Shown in pieces: positions 44,323 through 54,330 of a DNA stretch of 64,000 nt (position 1 is its first letter; every line of letters starts with the position of its first letter). Made by a program: the position numbers and the translations under genes. The stretch spans positions 62,198,820-62,262,819 of the forward strand of contig NC_081554.1 in NCBI RefSeq assembly GCF_963082655.1, in the 5' to 3' direction. The DNA is from Stomoxys calcitrans (lineage: Eukaryota; Arthropoda; Insecta; Diptera; Muscidae). A model generated the notes under the pieces. The model was not told where the DNA came from. It ran no database searches and worked only from the letters and a program-made list of their open reading frames with translations.

Positions 44323-45185
44323 GGCGTGGCTTCCCCCTATTAAAAACAAAACTAGGCTGATTACTGGACTCGCATAGTATTTTTCGATTTCGTTGCAAAA
44401 AAGTGTAATACGATACCCTCTCTACTCAATTTTGCCAATATTTCTTAACTACAAAAGGCTTAAATTTCCACTTGCCTTATCTGTTATATCTTTCATCTGG
44501 AAATTCACCTAATTCCAAAAATAGAACACCATATAAGCATTTATTCTCTTTATTTTCTAAAGTTGCCAACTCTTATTTACCTTTTTCTATTCTCGTTTTT
44601 ACAAGGCGATAAATTCACAACCAAAAGTAAAAAAAACAACAACTATTTATTTGTTGGAGTAAACCTCCCATCTTTATAGAAACGTCTCTGCTCTCATTTC
44701 GAGCCATACACACACGCACGCACACTTTGATCTTACCCTCTCAACACCTTTTCACCACTGTCAAATAAGAATAAAAACCAAACAACACGAATTCACCACG
44801 TCAAAACAATGCAAATAGCTAAATAGAAAGTTTTACTTTAGAAATTAACACTTTTTCTTCACTTTGTCGTTAAGGAAATCAGTTGATGGTACCAAGGAGT
44901 GGTCAATAACAAAGAATACACCAAATGTTTATAGGTTTTCAACGTAATTCCAACATTTTTACGACCTTTTGTTAAGCACTTCACAAACACATCCGTTCAA
45001 TTTTAACACACGAAGAAAACTAATCGAAAGTCATGACCAAAGCAAACATTGTTAATTGGCTCGTGGTGAATTTAGAGTTTAGTGAGAGAACGAAGGAATT
45101 GGGTGGTGAGAATATTTAGTGGTGTTTTACAAGAAAAACATAAACAAAGTTAGAAGACAAATTAATAACCTTAAAAGAAAATTAA
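44323..45185. other. Repeat-free intergenic DNA
   Basis: About 860 bp without any LINE, SINE or F1/F2 signature and no coding signal. CA-rich patches (ACACACACGCACGCACAC, about 44709-44726) are present. It may contain regulatory or intronic sequence of an unseen gene. Confidence 0.4.
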
Positions 45186-46105
45186 AACAAGTAAAAGCGT
45201 GCTAAGTTCGGTTGGGACGAATCATGGGAGCTCAGCACCCTGTTTTATGCTATAAATTTAGAGAAAATAAACTTAGTTGACGAGAACAGTTGTGTTGTGC
45301 GTACCAAATTATTGCCAAAGCAGGCAAGAATTAAAGATTCTAGAGGCCGTAAAAGGCTAATCGGGAAATCTCAAGAAATCAAATCGGGTGATCGGTTTAA
45401 TGGGAGCAATGTCAGATTATAGACTGATTTGAACCATATTTGCTACGGTTGTTAAAAGTCACAACAGAACACCACACCGCAAAATTTCAGCCAAATTGGA
45501 CAAAAATTGCGGCTTGTAAGGGCCCAAGAAATCAAATCGGAAGATCGGTTTATATGGAAGCTATATCAGGTTATAGACCGATTCAGACCGTACTTCGCAA
45601 AGTTGTTAGAAGTCATAACAGAACACCACATGAAAAATTTCAGCCAAATTGGACAAAACTTGCAGCTTGTAAGGGCTAAAGAAGTAAAATCGGGAGATCG
45701 GTTTATATGGGGGCTATATCAGTTTATATACCGATTTGGACCGTACTTGACACATTTGTTGGAAGTCATAACAGAACACTATATGCTCCACTTCAGCCAA
45801 ATCGGACAAAAATTATGGGTTCCAGGGGCTCAAGAAGTCAAATCGGGTGATTGGTTTTTATGGGAGCTATATCTAAATCTGAACCGGTATGGCCAATATG
45901 CAACTGCCAACGGTCTACATGCATATTTAGTATCTGAGCAAAATTTCAAGCGGCTAGCTTTACGTGTTCGACCTCTATAGTGATTTCGACAGACGGACGG
46001 ACGGACATGGCTAGATCGACTCAAAACGTTGAGATGAATATTTTGAGGTGTTACAAACGGAATGACTAGATTGGTATACCACCATCCTATCAAGGTGGGT
46101 ATAAA
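45186..46105 (+). repeat. F1 element, near complete
   Basis: It starts AACAAGTAAAAGCGTGCTAA and GTTCGGTTGGGACGAA, and has five units (GGTTTATATGGAAGCTATAT). The end has GACAGACGGACGGACGGACA, CATGGCTAGATCGACTC and CATCCTATCAAGGTGGGTAT. The AAGAATATATATACTTT motif is deleted. Confidence 0.8.
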
Positions 46106-46225
46106 AAGAAAAAGAGTGCTAATTTAGGCAGGGTTAAATCTTATATACCCTCCACCATGGATCGCATTTGTCAAGTTCATTGTCCGGTATCTCTTAATAG
46201 GCAAACAACGGATATTGCATAAGAA
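46106..46225 (+). repeat. F1 hairpin-end fragment
   Basis: AGAGTGCTAATTTAGGCAGG, ACCCTCCACCATGGATCGC and TGTCAAGTTC show a second F1 start abutting the previous copy, cut off by LINE-A. Confidence 0.65.
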
Positions 46226-47745
46226 TTAGGTAAGATTGAATAAAAGGAGCGGATATTAATCCTCCCCATGCCACTATTTACATACACCTAAGCCAGTAAT
46301 CGGCTTGTGCGCTCTACATAGTAAAAAGTAACTTCGAAATAGAAAATTTTTGTCAGGAATTCCGTGCTGCTTACAAAATTCCTAATTTTTTTCCAAACCA
46401 CGCTCCTAAGTTGGTTCATGTTTGGTATTGTGTCCTCAATTAAATACCGATATCTGCTAACCGCAATGACATAGGAAATGCTCCAACGTCTTATCTGCTT
46501 CCCCACATGCTATACACATGCTTTCACTTGCCGCGCCGATTTTGCATAAGTGAGCTCGTATTCCTATGTGTTCCGTAATGTTAACAATAGCTATACTGAC
46601 CTCTTTCTAACTTCTTTCAGTAATAGCTTCGTCTTTTCACAATCTGAAACCGTTTCGCTTTTCCACAGTGTTACATACGCATTCATCGTCCACGCCCTGA
46701 ACTCGGACTGAGTCGACCCGAAAGGCTTCGGATTAACCAAGTTTATTGACGGCAGTCCTCCGGTCTTCGCCGCCAAATTGTTTGCCCTTTCATTCCACCT
46801 TACTCCGTTATGGCCCTGCACCCCAAGGATGCGGATTGTTTTATCCTCAGAGAAGGCGTTGATCTCCTTCTTACATTCCAAGACTGTTCGTGGTCTAACC
46901 GTCCGGGTTATTATTACCCTGATGGCCAGCTTACTGTCTGCATAGATGTTCACAATTGACGTCCTCACACCTCACAACGTCACTCATTCCGTGATCGCCC
47001 GGATCTCCGCCTGCAAGATCGTATTATGGTCAGGCAATCTAAAACAGATCTCAGTCCTTGGGGTCTCCATGTAGACTCCAAGGGCCACTCTGCCCTCAAG
47101 CTTTGATCCATCCGCGTAACATGATCTTCCAGATGGCAATACTAGGGTTCCGTCAGTCCAAGGCTGTGACGCTGGCAGCAGTGCCCCACACTCGACCTCA
47201 AGGTTCATCTCAGGTAACCAATCGGAAACCTCTTCCCTTCGATTATACCGCCATGAAATGAGCTGCTCCCATCCTCAATCCATCGCCTTAAGTCTTATAG
47301 CCGCAGTGGCTGCCTCACACTTAATATGTATGTCAATGAGTCGGATATCTAGAATAGTCTCCAGTGCCCTAGTAGGAGTGGTCCTCATCGCTTCGCCTAT
47401 GCCAAGACATGTGTTCTTTGAACCTGTTCTGTGGTCCTTATGTTGCCCTTTTTCTCCATAGCAGTCCCCCAAACTACTAAGGCGTAAGTAAGTATTGGTC
47501 TAATAACGCTCCTGTGGAGCCAGTGGACTATCCTCGGATTCAGCCCCCATTTCGAGCCGACGGACCGTCTACATAGTGCCCAACATCTGTGAGCCTTCTC
47601 AGTACGCTCCTGAATGTGACACTTGCAATTCAGTTTCTTGTCCAAGATCACATCTAAGTATTTGACCCTGTCAGATATCGAAATCGTATTAATGAGGAAA
47701 CGTTTGTTTTTTGTCACAATCTTGTGCCTGTTTTGAAGATAAACA
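46226..47745 (-). mobile_element. LINE-A remnant
   Basis: Minus strand, 5' to 3': RT end (VKYLDVILDKKLNCKCH, RSVIRPILTYALVVWGTA), a MRTTPTRALETILDIRLID block, and RNase H with CYADGSKLEGRVALGVY, NTILQAEIRAITE, NIYADSKLAIRVI and QGHNGVRWNERANNLA. The usual final Asp is Asn in this copy. The Cys/His tail is decayed. The 3' end at 46226 includes CTAAGCCAGTAATCGGCTTG. Confidence 0.87.
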
Positions 47746-47900
47746 CGCAAACCGGGACGACCAATAGCCCAATGGAAAGTTCAAGTTTGGGAGACACCTC
47801 GAAACTTGGTGTCTGAGATTATAGAATGAGCGCAGAAGATCGAGGCACTACGTTCGGCTAGTGGAACAAATGTTCTGTCATAGCGAATTAAAGAAAGAAG
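47746..47900 (+). mobile_element. RTE-like LINE 3'-end fragment
   Basis: CACGCAAACCGGGACGACC, GGAGACACCTCGAAACTTGG, ATAGAATGAGCGCAGAAGAT and GGAACAAATGTTCTGTCA match the end of the copy at 11950-12110. Confidence 0.8.
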
Positions 47901-48135
47901 TAGAGAGAGAGTGACTGAGAAAAACCCGAGAGCAGCGGTAAAACGAAAGAGACAAGCAGCGCGTGCCGAAAAAAGCAAAGCACATGTAGTGGATGGTAAA
48001 ATGTTTGGTTTTGCCTGTTTTCTAGATAAATTGTTGTTGTTGTTATATGCTGACTTGCAAAGGTTGAATTTCAACAACAAATTGGTACTTGCGGTCGCTG
48101 AGATTCAAAATAAATTGTTGCATGAAAATTAACAA
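47901..48135. other. Unrecognised segment
   Basis: A 73-codon frame (47911-48132) with a basic start (KNPRAAVKRKRQAARAEK) has no recognisable domain. It sits between TE pieces and is probably transposon-derived. Confidence 0.3.
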
Positions 48136-48381
48136 ATTTAGGAAATGGCAGGAAAGATGCTGTTGGACGCAACGTTACGGTGAATGAACACATTTCGAAC
48201 CGAACACTGATTTTGGTAATAAAATTCAATGATTTGCAAGCGTTGCTCGTTAGTAAGTCTATTCATGATGAAATGTCAAAGCATACTGAGCATCTTTCTC
48301 TTTGACACCATGTCTGAAATCCCACGTGATCTGTCAAATACTAATGCATGGAAATCCTAACCTCAAAAAAATCACCCTTTA
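48136..48381 (-). mobile_element. Tc1/mariner-type terminus fragment
   Basis: The right end has TCCTAACCTCAAAAAAATCA and CCCTTTA, sharing AAAAAAATCACCCTTTA with the terminus at 30890-30906. The body has no readable transposase. Related to, but not the same subfamily as, the 30 kb copy. Confidence 0.55.
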
Positions 48382-49310
48382 TAATGTCATTACGACGTTT
48401 GGCATAAATATCTTCTCAGACAGCCAGGCAGCCATTAAATCCTTGCAAAACGTATTTCTGAACACAAAAACCGCCCCCGACTGTCCCAGATCTCTCAACG
48501 AGATGGCTGAACAGTTCAAAATTCACCTGTTCTGGTTGCCGGGCCACAGAGATATCCCAGGGAATTGTAAAGCGGACGAGCTTGTGAGACTAGGAACTAG
48601 CCTACATATTCCTGGAATATGTAGGGTGGTTTCTAGTCTCGCAAGCTCGTCCGCTTTACATATTCCTGGCCTACATATTCCTGGAATATGTAGGGCGATT
48701 CCTAGTCTCGCAAGCTCGTCCGCTTTACAATTCCCTGGAATATCTCTGTGGCCCGGCAACCAGAACAGGTGAATTTTAAACTGTTTAGCCATCTCGTTGA
48801 GAGATCTGCGATACTGGGATCTGTGGGTATGTCTCCAGCGATATGTAAGCTAAGTTTTCAGGACCATGCCCGTAGGACAACGAATGATAAATGGTTACAC
48901 AGAGGGGCTAATCTAGATTTGAAAAGATCTAGTGCTTTGCTGTCATTGGTTAGAACAGACGTCTCAGTCATTGTGTCCGTCATGACAGGTCACTGTCTAA
49001 TCGGAAAACATGCTGACAGCGTGAAGGTTGCCAGCAAAGACTTTTGCAGAAGCTGTGAGGACATCGAAGAAGAAGAGACTATAGAACACCTTCTGTGTGT
49101 ATGTGCAGCACTAGCAGTCAGAAGGAGTTCCACTTTAGGTTCTCATTTCTTTGAGAACCTATCTGATTTAGTGGGTGTGAACATTCGCAAGTTATTGGTC
49201 TTTTTAAAGCGATCTGGATGATTCAACGTTAGGAACTAGTTCCTGTGGTATCACAAAATGGCTAAGTGAGTCTGATGGCAGACTGCCACTTAAACCTAAA
49301 CCTTTGAAGC
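48382..49310 (+). mobile_element. LINE-B 3' part with a foldback
   Basis: RNase H middle (TTFGINIFSDSQAAIKSLQN, KIHLFWLPGHRDIPGNCKAD), then an inverted duplication (48487-48627 against 48670-48808). Normal order then resumes (SVGMSPAICKLSFQDHARRT, DLKRSSALLSLVRTDVSV, GHCLIGKHADSVKVAS) with the tail CRSCEDIEEEETIEHLLCVC, which keeps its Cys/His set. It ends CTGCCACTTAAACCTAAACC. Confidence 0.85.
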
Positions 49311-49314
49311 CAAG

Positions 49315-49633
49315 GGGATACTTCTCTCAATTTCAATAACGCACATTCGGCTTATGACAATTTATATTGTATTTTCCCTCAGTAATCAAGGTTTAGACTA
49401 TAAACCTTAAAATCACAGAATGTTTAAAAAAAGAAAGCCAAAAATAAACTGTCCTAAATGAATAAAACGATTTTATCGCAATTAAATGGAAACAAAGTAC
49501 ATCTATTACTCATTCACTCTGTATAAAAAATTATATATTTTCGTTAAAAAAAACCTAGAGAGCAACAGACGGCAAGCAAGAATATAATTGGGGACAATTT
49601 TGTAAGAAATTATTTGAAAAGATAAAAACGAAA
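49315..49633 (+). promoter_or_regulatory. DUF-3 promoter region (duplicated at DUF-4)
   Basis: About 320 bp is clearly alignable with 53155-53472 upstream of DUF-4: AATCAAGGTTTAGACTATA, CAATTAAATG and CATTCACTCTGTATAAAAAA. The TATA-like TATAAAAA is at 49522-49529, which gives a predicted start near 49552 and a 5' UTR of about 80 nt. Confidence 0.65.
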
Positions 49634-50318
49634 ATGGCTCCGTTTCCTAAATTACCCGCTGTGATTATTACAGCATTATTTCTGATTATAAAAGTGCAGA
49701 GTATGGTAAGAACTTTCAAATTAAGAAGAATAAATGAAAACATTTACCAGTCGAAAATGTTCAACTATTTTAGCGTAACTACAAAATGGAATTTACCAGG
49801 TGTAGCTGCTCCTATAACTTTACATTTATAAGATCCTTTGATTGCTTCCTGAGGAATGACAGCGAGCATAAGTATCTGCTGAATGTTCGGCTCGAATTGA
49901 ACTCGGATCTGGATGATATTCATATTCGATCGGTTGTATATATATTTCGCAAAAATATGCCGCGCATGACATTACTCGATATGAACCTAAATGCCTGTGA
50001 GTTTCTGAAGACTATACAAAAGCATAAAATACTAACAATAGTTAGAAATGCTTTGGCGAAGCACATGAATGTCAGTCCTAGATGTCCCTTACGAAAGGTT
50101 GCACCCCCTACGGAAAGCACAATTATCGTAACACTGTCTAATGGGTTTTTTTCTCGATTTTTCAGGACTTTAATTATACTGTTAGAGATATGTTCTTAAA
50201 TGAAGATGACTATCCCTCGTATCTACCAGCACTGGAATTTAAAACCACTCTAATTGTCTCGAAAAAGAATCAAGTTGGAGCCAGCGCAATGTTCTGGGGT
50301 AAGGCATATAACAAGTAG
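49634..50318 (+). CDS. DUF-3: secreted DUF1091-like protein, three exons
   Basis: Exons 49634-49705, 49774-50097 and 50166-50318 join to 182 codons plus TAG. Introns are both 68 nt (ATG|gtaaga, TTTTAG|cgt; AAG|gttgca, TTTCAG|gac), phase 0. The signal peptide is AVIITALFLIIKV near residues 9-21. The mature protein has MEFTRCSCSYNFT, SFDCFLRND, a YIFRKNMPRMTLLDMNLNA block followed by CEFL, a HMNVSPRCPLRK block and DFNYT. The ending EDDYPSYLPALEFK differs from the PEGSFK ending of DUF-1/2. Cys pattern: C-x-C, C, C, C. It forms a subgroup with DUF-4 and DUF-5. Open, with intact splice sites. Function unknown, presumed extracellular. Confidence 0.9.
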
Positions 50319-50466
50319 AGCTGTCAGGAATATGGAAAATTACACAGAATATATTTTTCATTAATATGTTTGAATGTTCTTTAGATTTTGGTATGATATA
50401 TTCATAAATAATCCATATTGGTCATACGAAATGACTTCTTGCATTACGGAATTATTTGGTGTTAAC

Positions 50467-50985
50467 AAGTAAGGAAAGGCATAAGTCGGGCGGTGTCGAC
50501 AAAATTGCAAATTTTGCCCATGAACATTCTACCAAGGAACAGGGGCAAACTTCTCACATATCAATGAGTGCAGTCCGATTCAAGTTTTAGCTCAATGATA
50601 AGGGGCCTCCTTTTTATAGCCGAGTACGAACAGCGTGCCGCTGTGCGACACCTCTTTGGAGAGAAGTTTTACATGGCATAGTACCTCACAAATGTTGGCG
50701 GCCTTAGGAGAGGGGAACCACCGCTGAAAATTTTTTCTGATGGTCTCGCCAGGATTCGAACCAAGGCGTTCAGCGTCATAGGCGGACATGCTAACCTCTG
50801 CGCTACGGTAGTATACCCTGCACCTATCCTATAAGTAAGAATTGGGAACAATATGTAATTCTGTACCGATTTTGAAGGACTTCGGTGATGGTTTTCAATC
50901 CGTATCAAATTTAGGGAAAAATATGTATAAACTATGGCTCCATGGGTACAAATGGGCGATGTAAATATTTATGTGGAGAAAGGTT
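50467..50985 (+). repeat. F1 variant-subfamily start, split by a SINE
   Basis: Left of the SINE is AAGTAAGGAAAGGCATAAGT then CGGGCGGTGTCGAC. Right of it is TATACCCTGCACCTATCC and about 150 bp of unit-like sequence. This mirrors, in the opposite direction, the end of the element at 1418-1466 (TATACCCTACACC, GGAGCCGA-type hairpin). Confidence 0.65.
50505..50809 (-). mobile_element. tRNA-derived SINE, complete
   Basis: Full-length reverse copy: tail TTGCAAATTTTGCCCATGAA, middle GGCCTCCTTTTTATAGCCGA, box B (GGATTCGAACC reversed) near 50750 and head TCTGCGCTACGGTA. It is inserted in an F1 variant. Confidence 0.88.
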
Positions 50986-52787
50986 GGGTTTAATTGACAG
51001 TCTGCCAACAGATTCTCTTAGCCGCTTTCGTCCATTGTGATACCACCGGAACAGGAGAAGAGAGATGCTTTCTATTTCCTTCCGTTGTACCATTCAGATC
51101 GGTTTAGAAAGCCCAACAATTTGCGAATGTTCTCATCCGCCACATCAGACAAGTTATCAAAGAAATGAGAACCTAAAGTTTAACTCCTTCCGATTGCCAG
51201 TATGCGACACACACAAAACAGATGGTCTTAAGTCTCTCTTTCTGGACGTCCTGACAGCTTCTGCAAAAGTTGTTACTTGCCACTTACAGACAGCATATCT
51301 TCAGATCAGACAGTGACCTGTAATGACGGACACAATGACTGAGACGTCCGTTCTAGTCCGTTCAAAAAGTCTTTAGGTTGCAAGCAACAACTTTAGCAGA
51401 AGCTGTTAATATGTACTATCCGTTGCTTTCGAGCCTGATCCTGAAGACTTAGCTTACATGTCGCTAAAGGCATATCCACAGATTCCAGTTTCCCTGGAAT
51501 CCTGGATTCCCTGCTAGTCTCGCAAGCTCGACCACTTTACAATTCCCTGGGATATCTCTGTGGCCCGTCACCCAGAACAGGTGAATTTTGAACTGCTCAG
51601 CCATCTCATTGAGAGATCTGCGACAGTGGAAGGCGGTTTTTATACTCATAAATACGTTATCCAGGGATTTAATGGCTGCCAGTCGTCGTTATGACATCAC
51701 AACAAAGCCATTCCACCACTTCCTTAATTGCAAGGATCTCCGCTTAATACACACTGCAGTGGTCGGGTAATCGTTTCGATATGACCAGTTCTAGAACATT
51801 AGTGTACACTCCAAAGCCCATCTAGTCGTCTAGTTTGGAACCAAACGTATAGAAGTCTATGTAACTTATATTACCAGGGACATTGTAATTCGAAACGGTT
51901 CTATCAGGAATAGTGGTACAGCACTTTTCTTTAGCAAAAAGTGGTTCGGGCAATGTGTAATCCACACTGACTGGAACATCAACCATTATATCCAATGAGA
52001 TCATGACCAATGAGAATGCTCCCTTAACCCCACGGCAGTGGTCGCTGAAATTTGGGTAGCCACAATGTTCGTAGACATTAAGTGTAGCATTTAATTCAGT
52101 GCATCAAATGGTGTCGTCCACAGTGCGGCTGTGATGCACAAACAAGCCATCCTTTGGATCCGGTTAAGTATTGAGCAGCAGGTGGATTTTTGAAGCACCG
52201 TCCACCAGACCCAAACACCATATAGCATTATAAGTCTAACAACTGCATTATAAACCCAGTGCATGACACGCGGTTAAAACCCCCAAATTTTGCCAATGGC
52301 ACTCTTGCAAGGTGTATAGGGCGAGAACTGCCTTTTTTAAGCTTTCCAAGGTATTTCATTTGAACTACTGTGGCACTTGTCTCCTTGGGAGGAGAGAATA
52401 TTCCATTTACTTATACCGCAACATACCTGGGTGTTTTGCTGGACAGGGGGGGGAGCCCAGGTATTTTGCGCTATCAGTAAATGTAACATTCTCTCCTCCC
52501 AAGGAGACAGGTGCCACTGAAGATAACTTGTGTCACCTGATGAAAAGAACTACTTCTGTGTTACACGGACATACGACTATGTATTAAAGTGCTGGGAAAC
52601 TTTCCCCTAACCGCAATTGCCACATCATTAGCATACGGGGCCACTTCTACACCTTTTCCTTTCAGATTCAATGATAGGAAAGTTAATGGCTCTATTCCAA
52701 GTTTCCTTGAGGTTTCCCATATTTAAGATCAACAGATCCCAAGCCAGCTGGAATGCATTTTTTAATAAGTAAGTTATTAATAAATTT
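50986..52787 (-). mobile_element. LINE-B remnant with a foldback
   Basis: The 3' end is at left (GTTGGGTTTAATTGACAGTC; TCCATTGTGATACCACCGG). Minus-strand RNase H is near 51464-51649 (RSLNEMAEQFKIHLFWVTGH, RDIPGNCK). An SVDYTLPEPLFAKEKCC block lies near 51930, and pre-RNase H and RT parts follow up to about 52787 (AACTTACTTATTAAAAAATG, as in LINE-B at 34180). An inverted duplication lies at 52365-52522. Dead. Confidence 0.82.
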
Positions 52788-53145
52788 CCAAACTTCTCAC
52801 ACAGGGCGGAATGTCCCCACCCTAAAAAGATATTAGAGAGTTAAAGAGGGCGCAGCGGAGCGGGCTCGTTTCGGCTAGTCTCCAACATAAACCGATCCCC
52901 CGATTTGAGATCTTAAGCTTTTGGAAACCGAAATTGTTATCCGATTTGGTTGAAATTTTGCACGAAGTTTGTGATGACTTCCATTATCCACGTTAAGTAT
53001 GGTTTAAATCGGTCGATAACCTGATGTAGTTCCCATTTAAATCGATTCCCCATTTATGTTAGGGAATCTATGGGCCAAAAAAGTTTACATTTTGGCTGAA
53101 TGAAAAAGGTACACATGTGCTCTTCATGATCGTTATGATTACCCT
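52788..53145 (-). repeat. F2 end fragment followed by F1 units
   Basis: GGCGCAGCGGAGCGGGCTCG and TTTCGGCTAG (about 52848-52880) are the reversed F2 start. From 52885, ACATAAACCGATCCCCCGAT, CCGATTTGGTTGAAATTTTG and ATCGGTCGATAACCTGATGT are reversed F1 units. Confidence 0.65.
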
Positions 53146-53154
53146 ATTAAAGTG

Positions 53155-53472
53155 CAGAGGGGATACTTCTATCAATGTCAATAAATCACAGTTGGCTTAA
53201 GTCAATTTAGATTGTGTTTTCCCTGGGTAATCAAGGTTTAGACTATAGACCTTAATATCACAAAACGTTTTAAAAAAGAAAGTCAAAAATCAATTGTCCT
53301 AAGTGAATATAGCGATTTTATTGCAATTAAATGCAAACCAAGTACATTTGTTACCCATTCATTCTGTATAAAAAATGATATATTTTCGTTGAAGAACCAG
53401 AAGATAGCAACAAACAGCACGCATGAATACAAGCAGGGACCATTTTGTAGGAAGTTCTTTGAAGAAATCACA
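53155..53472 (+). promoter_or_regulatory. DUF-4 promoter region (copy of DUF-3 promoter)
   Basis: Alignable with 49315-49633, including TATAAAAA at 53367-53374 and the following GATATATTTTCGTTGA. Conservation here is similar to that in the coding exons, as expected for a recent segmental copy. Confidence 0.6.
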
Positions 53473-54138
53473 ATGAAAATGGCTCAGTTTCCTAAATTAA
53501 CCGCAGTGCTTGTGGCAGCGTTTTCTCTGATCTTAAAAGTCCAGAGTCTGGTAAGATGTTCTAAATTCACAAATCAATTACCAATTGAAAATGTTGAACC
53601 ATTTTAGCGTAACTACAAAATAGAATATACAAAGTGCAGCTGCACATACAACACTACAGATATAAAATCCTTTGATTGCTTCCTGAAAAATGGCCAACTA
53701 AATGTTCGGCTCGTATTGAACTTGGATCTGGATGATATTCATATTCGATCAATTTTATATATATTTCGCAAGAATATGCCGCGCATGACATTACTCGATA
53801 TGAACTTAAATGCCTGTGAGTTTCTGGAAACTATACAAAAGCACAAAATGCTTACCATAATTAGAAAAGTTTTGTAGAAGCACATGAATGTCAGTCCCAG
53901 ATGTCCCCTACGAAAGGTTGCACCCCCTTATGGGAAGTACAACTTTTTTCCCTATCATATGGTTTTTTTTCTCTATTTTCAGGACTTTAATTATACTATT
54001 ACAGGTATGCATTTAAATGAAGATGACTTTCCCTCGTATCTACCAGAAGCGGAATTTAAAGCCATTCTAATTAGCTCGCAAAAGAATCAAGTTGGAGCCA
54101 GTGCAATAATCTGGGGTAGAGTTGCTAAAACCAAGTAG
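53473..54138 (+). pseudogene. DUF-4: DUF1091-like gene with one in-frame TAG
   Basis: Exons 53473-53550, 53608-53916 and 53983-54138 keep GT...AG sites (CTG|gtaaga, TTTTAG|cgt; AAG|gttgca, TTTCAG|gac) and phase 0. The frame is open except for TAG at 53875-53877, in RKVL-stop-KHMNVSP, where DUF-3 has GCG (Ala). Signal peptide LTAVLVAAFSLILKV; IEYTKCSCTYNTT; SFDCFLKN; the FRKNMPRMTLLDMNLNACEF core; DFNYT. Five codons are missing from the variable loop relative to DUF-3 (in frame). The lone nonsense change near the end of exon 2 would remove PRCPL and exon 3. The start is set at 53473; 53479 is an alternative. It is a young pseudogene, a read-through gene or a sequencing error. Confidence 0.85.
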
Positions 54139-54330
54139 AGTCAAAAAAGGCTTGAGATATGGTAAAATATGCAGAAGGCATTTTCAAGTAATTTGATTGA
54201 AAATTCTTTAGATTTTGATGAAATATAATCGTAAATAAGATATGTTGGTCATATCAAATGAGTTGCTTTACTTTGGATTTATTAGTGCTAATAAATGCTG
54301 GAAAAATTTAAGTGATTTCCTATAAAATGT
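54139..54330. other. 3' flank of DUF-4
   Basis: Still weakly alignable with the DUF-3 flank (GATATGTTGGTCATATCAAA against CCATATTGGTCATACGAAAT). No further feature. Confidence 0.5.

Noticed and set aside
45507..45980. 157-codon frame
   Set aside because: Translation of F1 units; the same pseudo-peptide words recur in every F1 copy.
47911..48132. 73-codon basic frame as a small gene
   Set aside because: No signal peptide, domain, promoter or polyadenylation context, and it lies between transposon fragments.
50106..50199. Single-exon reading of DUF-3 through the second intron
   Set aside because: The frame after RCPLRK loses all family resemblance and contains a typical intron end (TTTTTCAG) before DFNYT. 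The spliced form aligns with four relatives.
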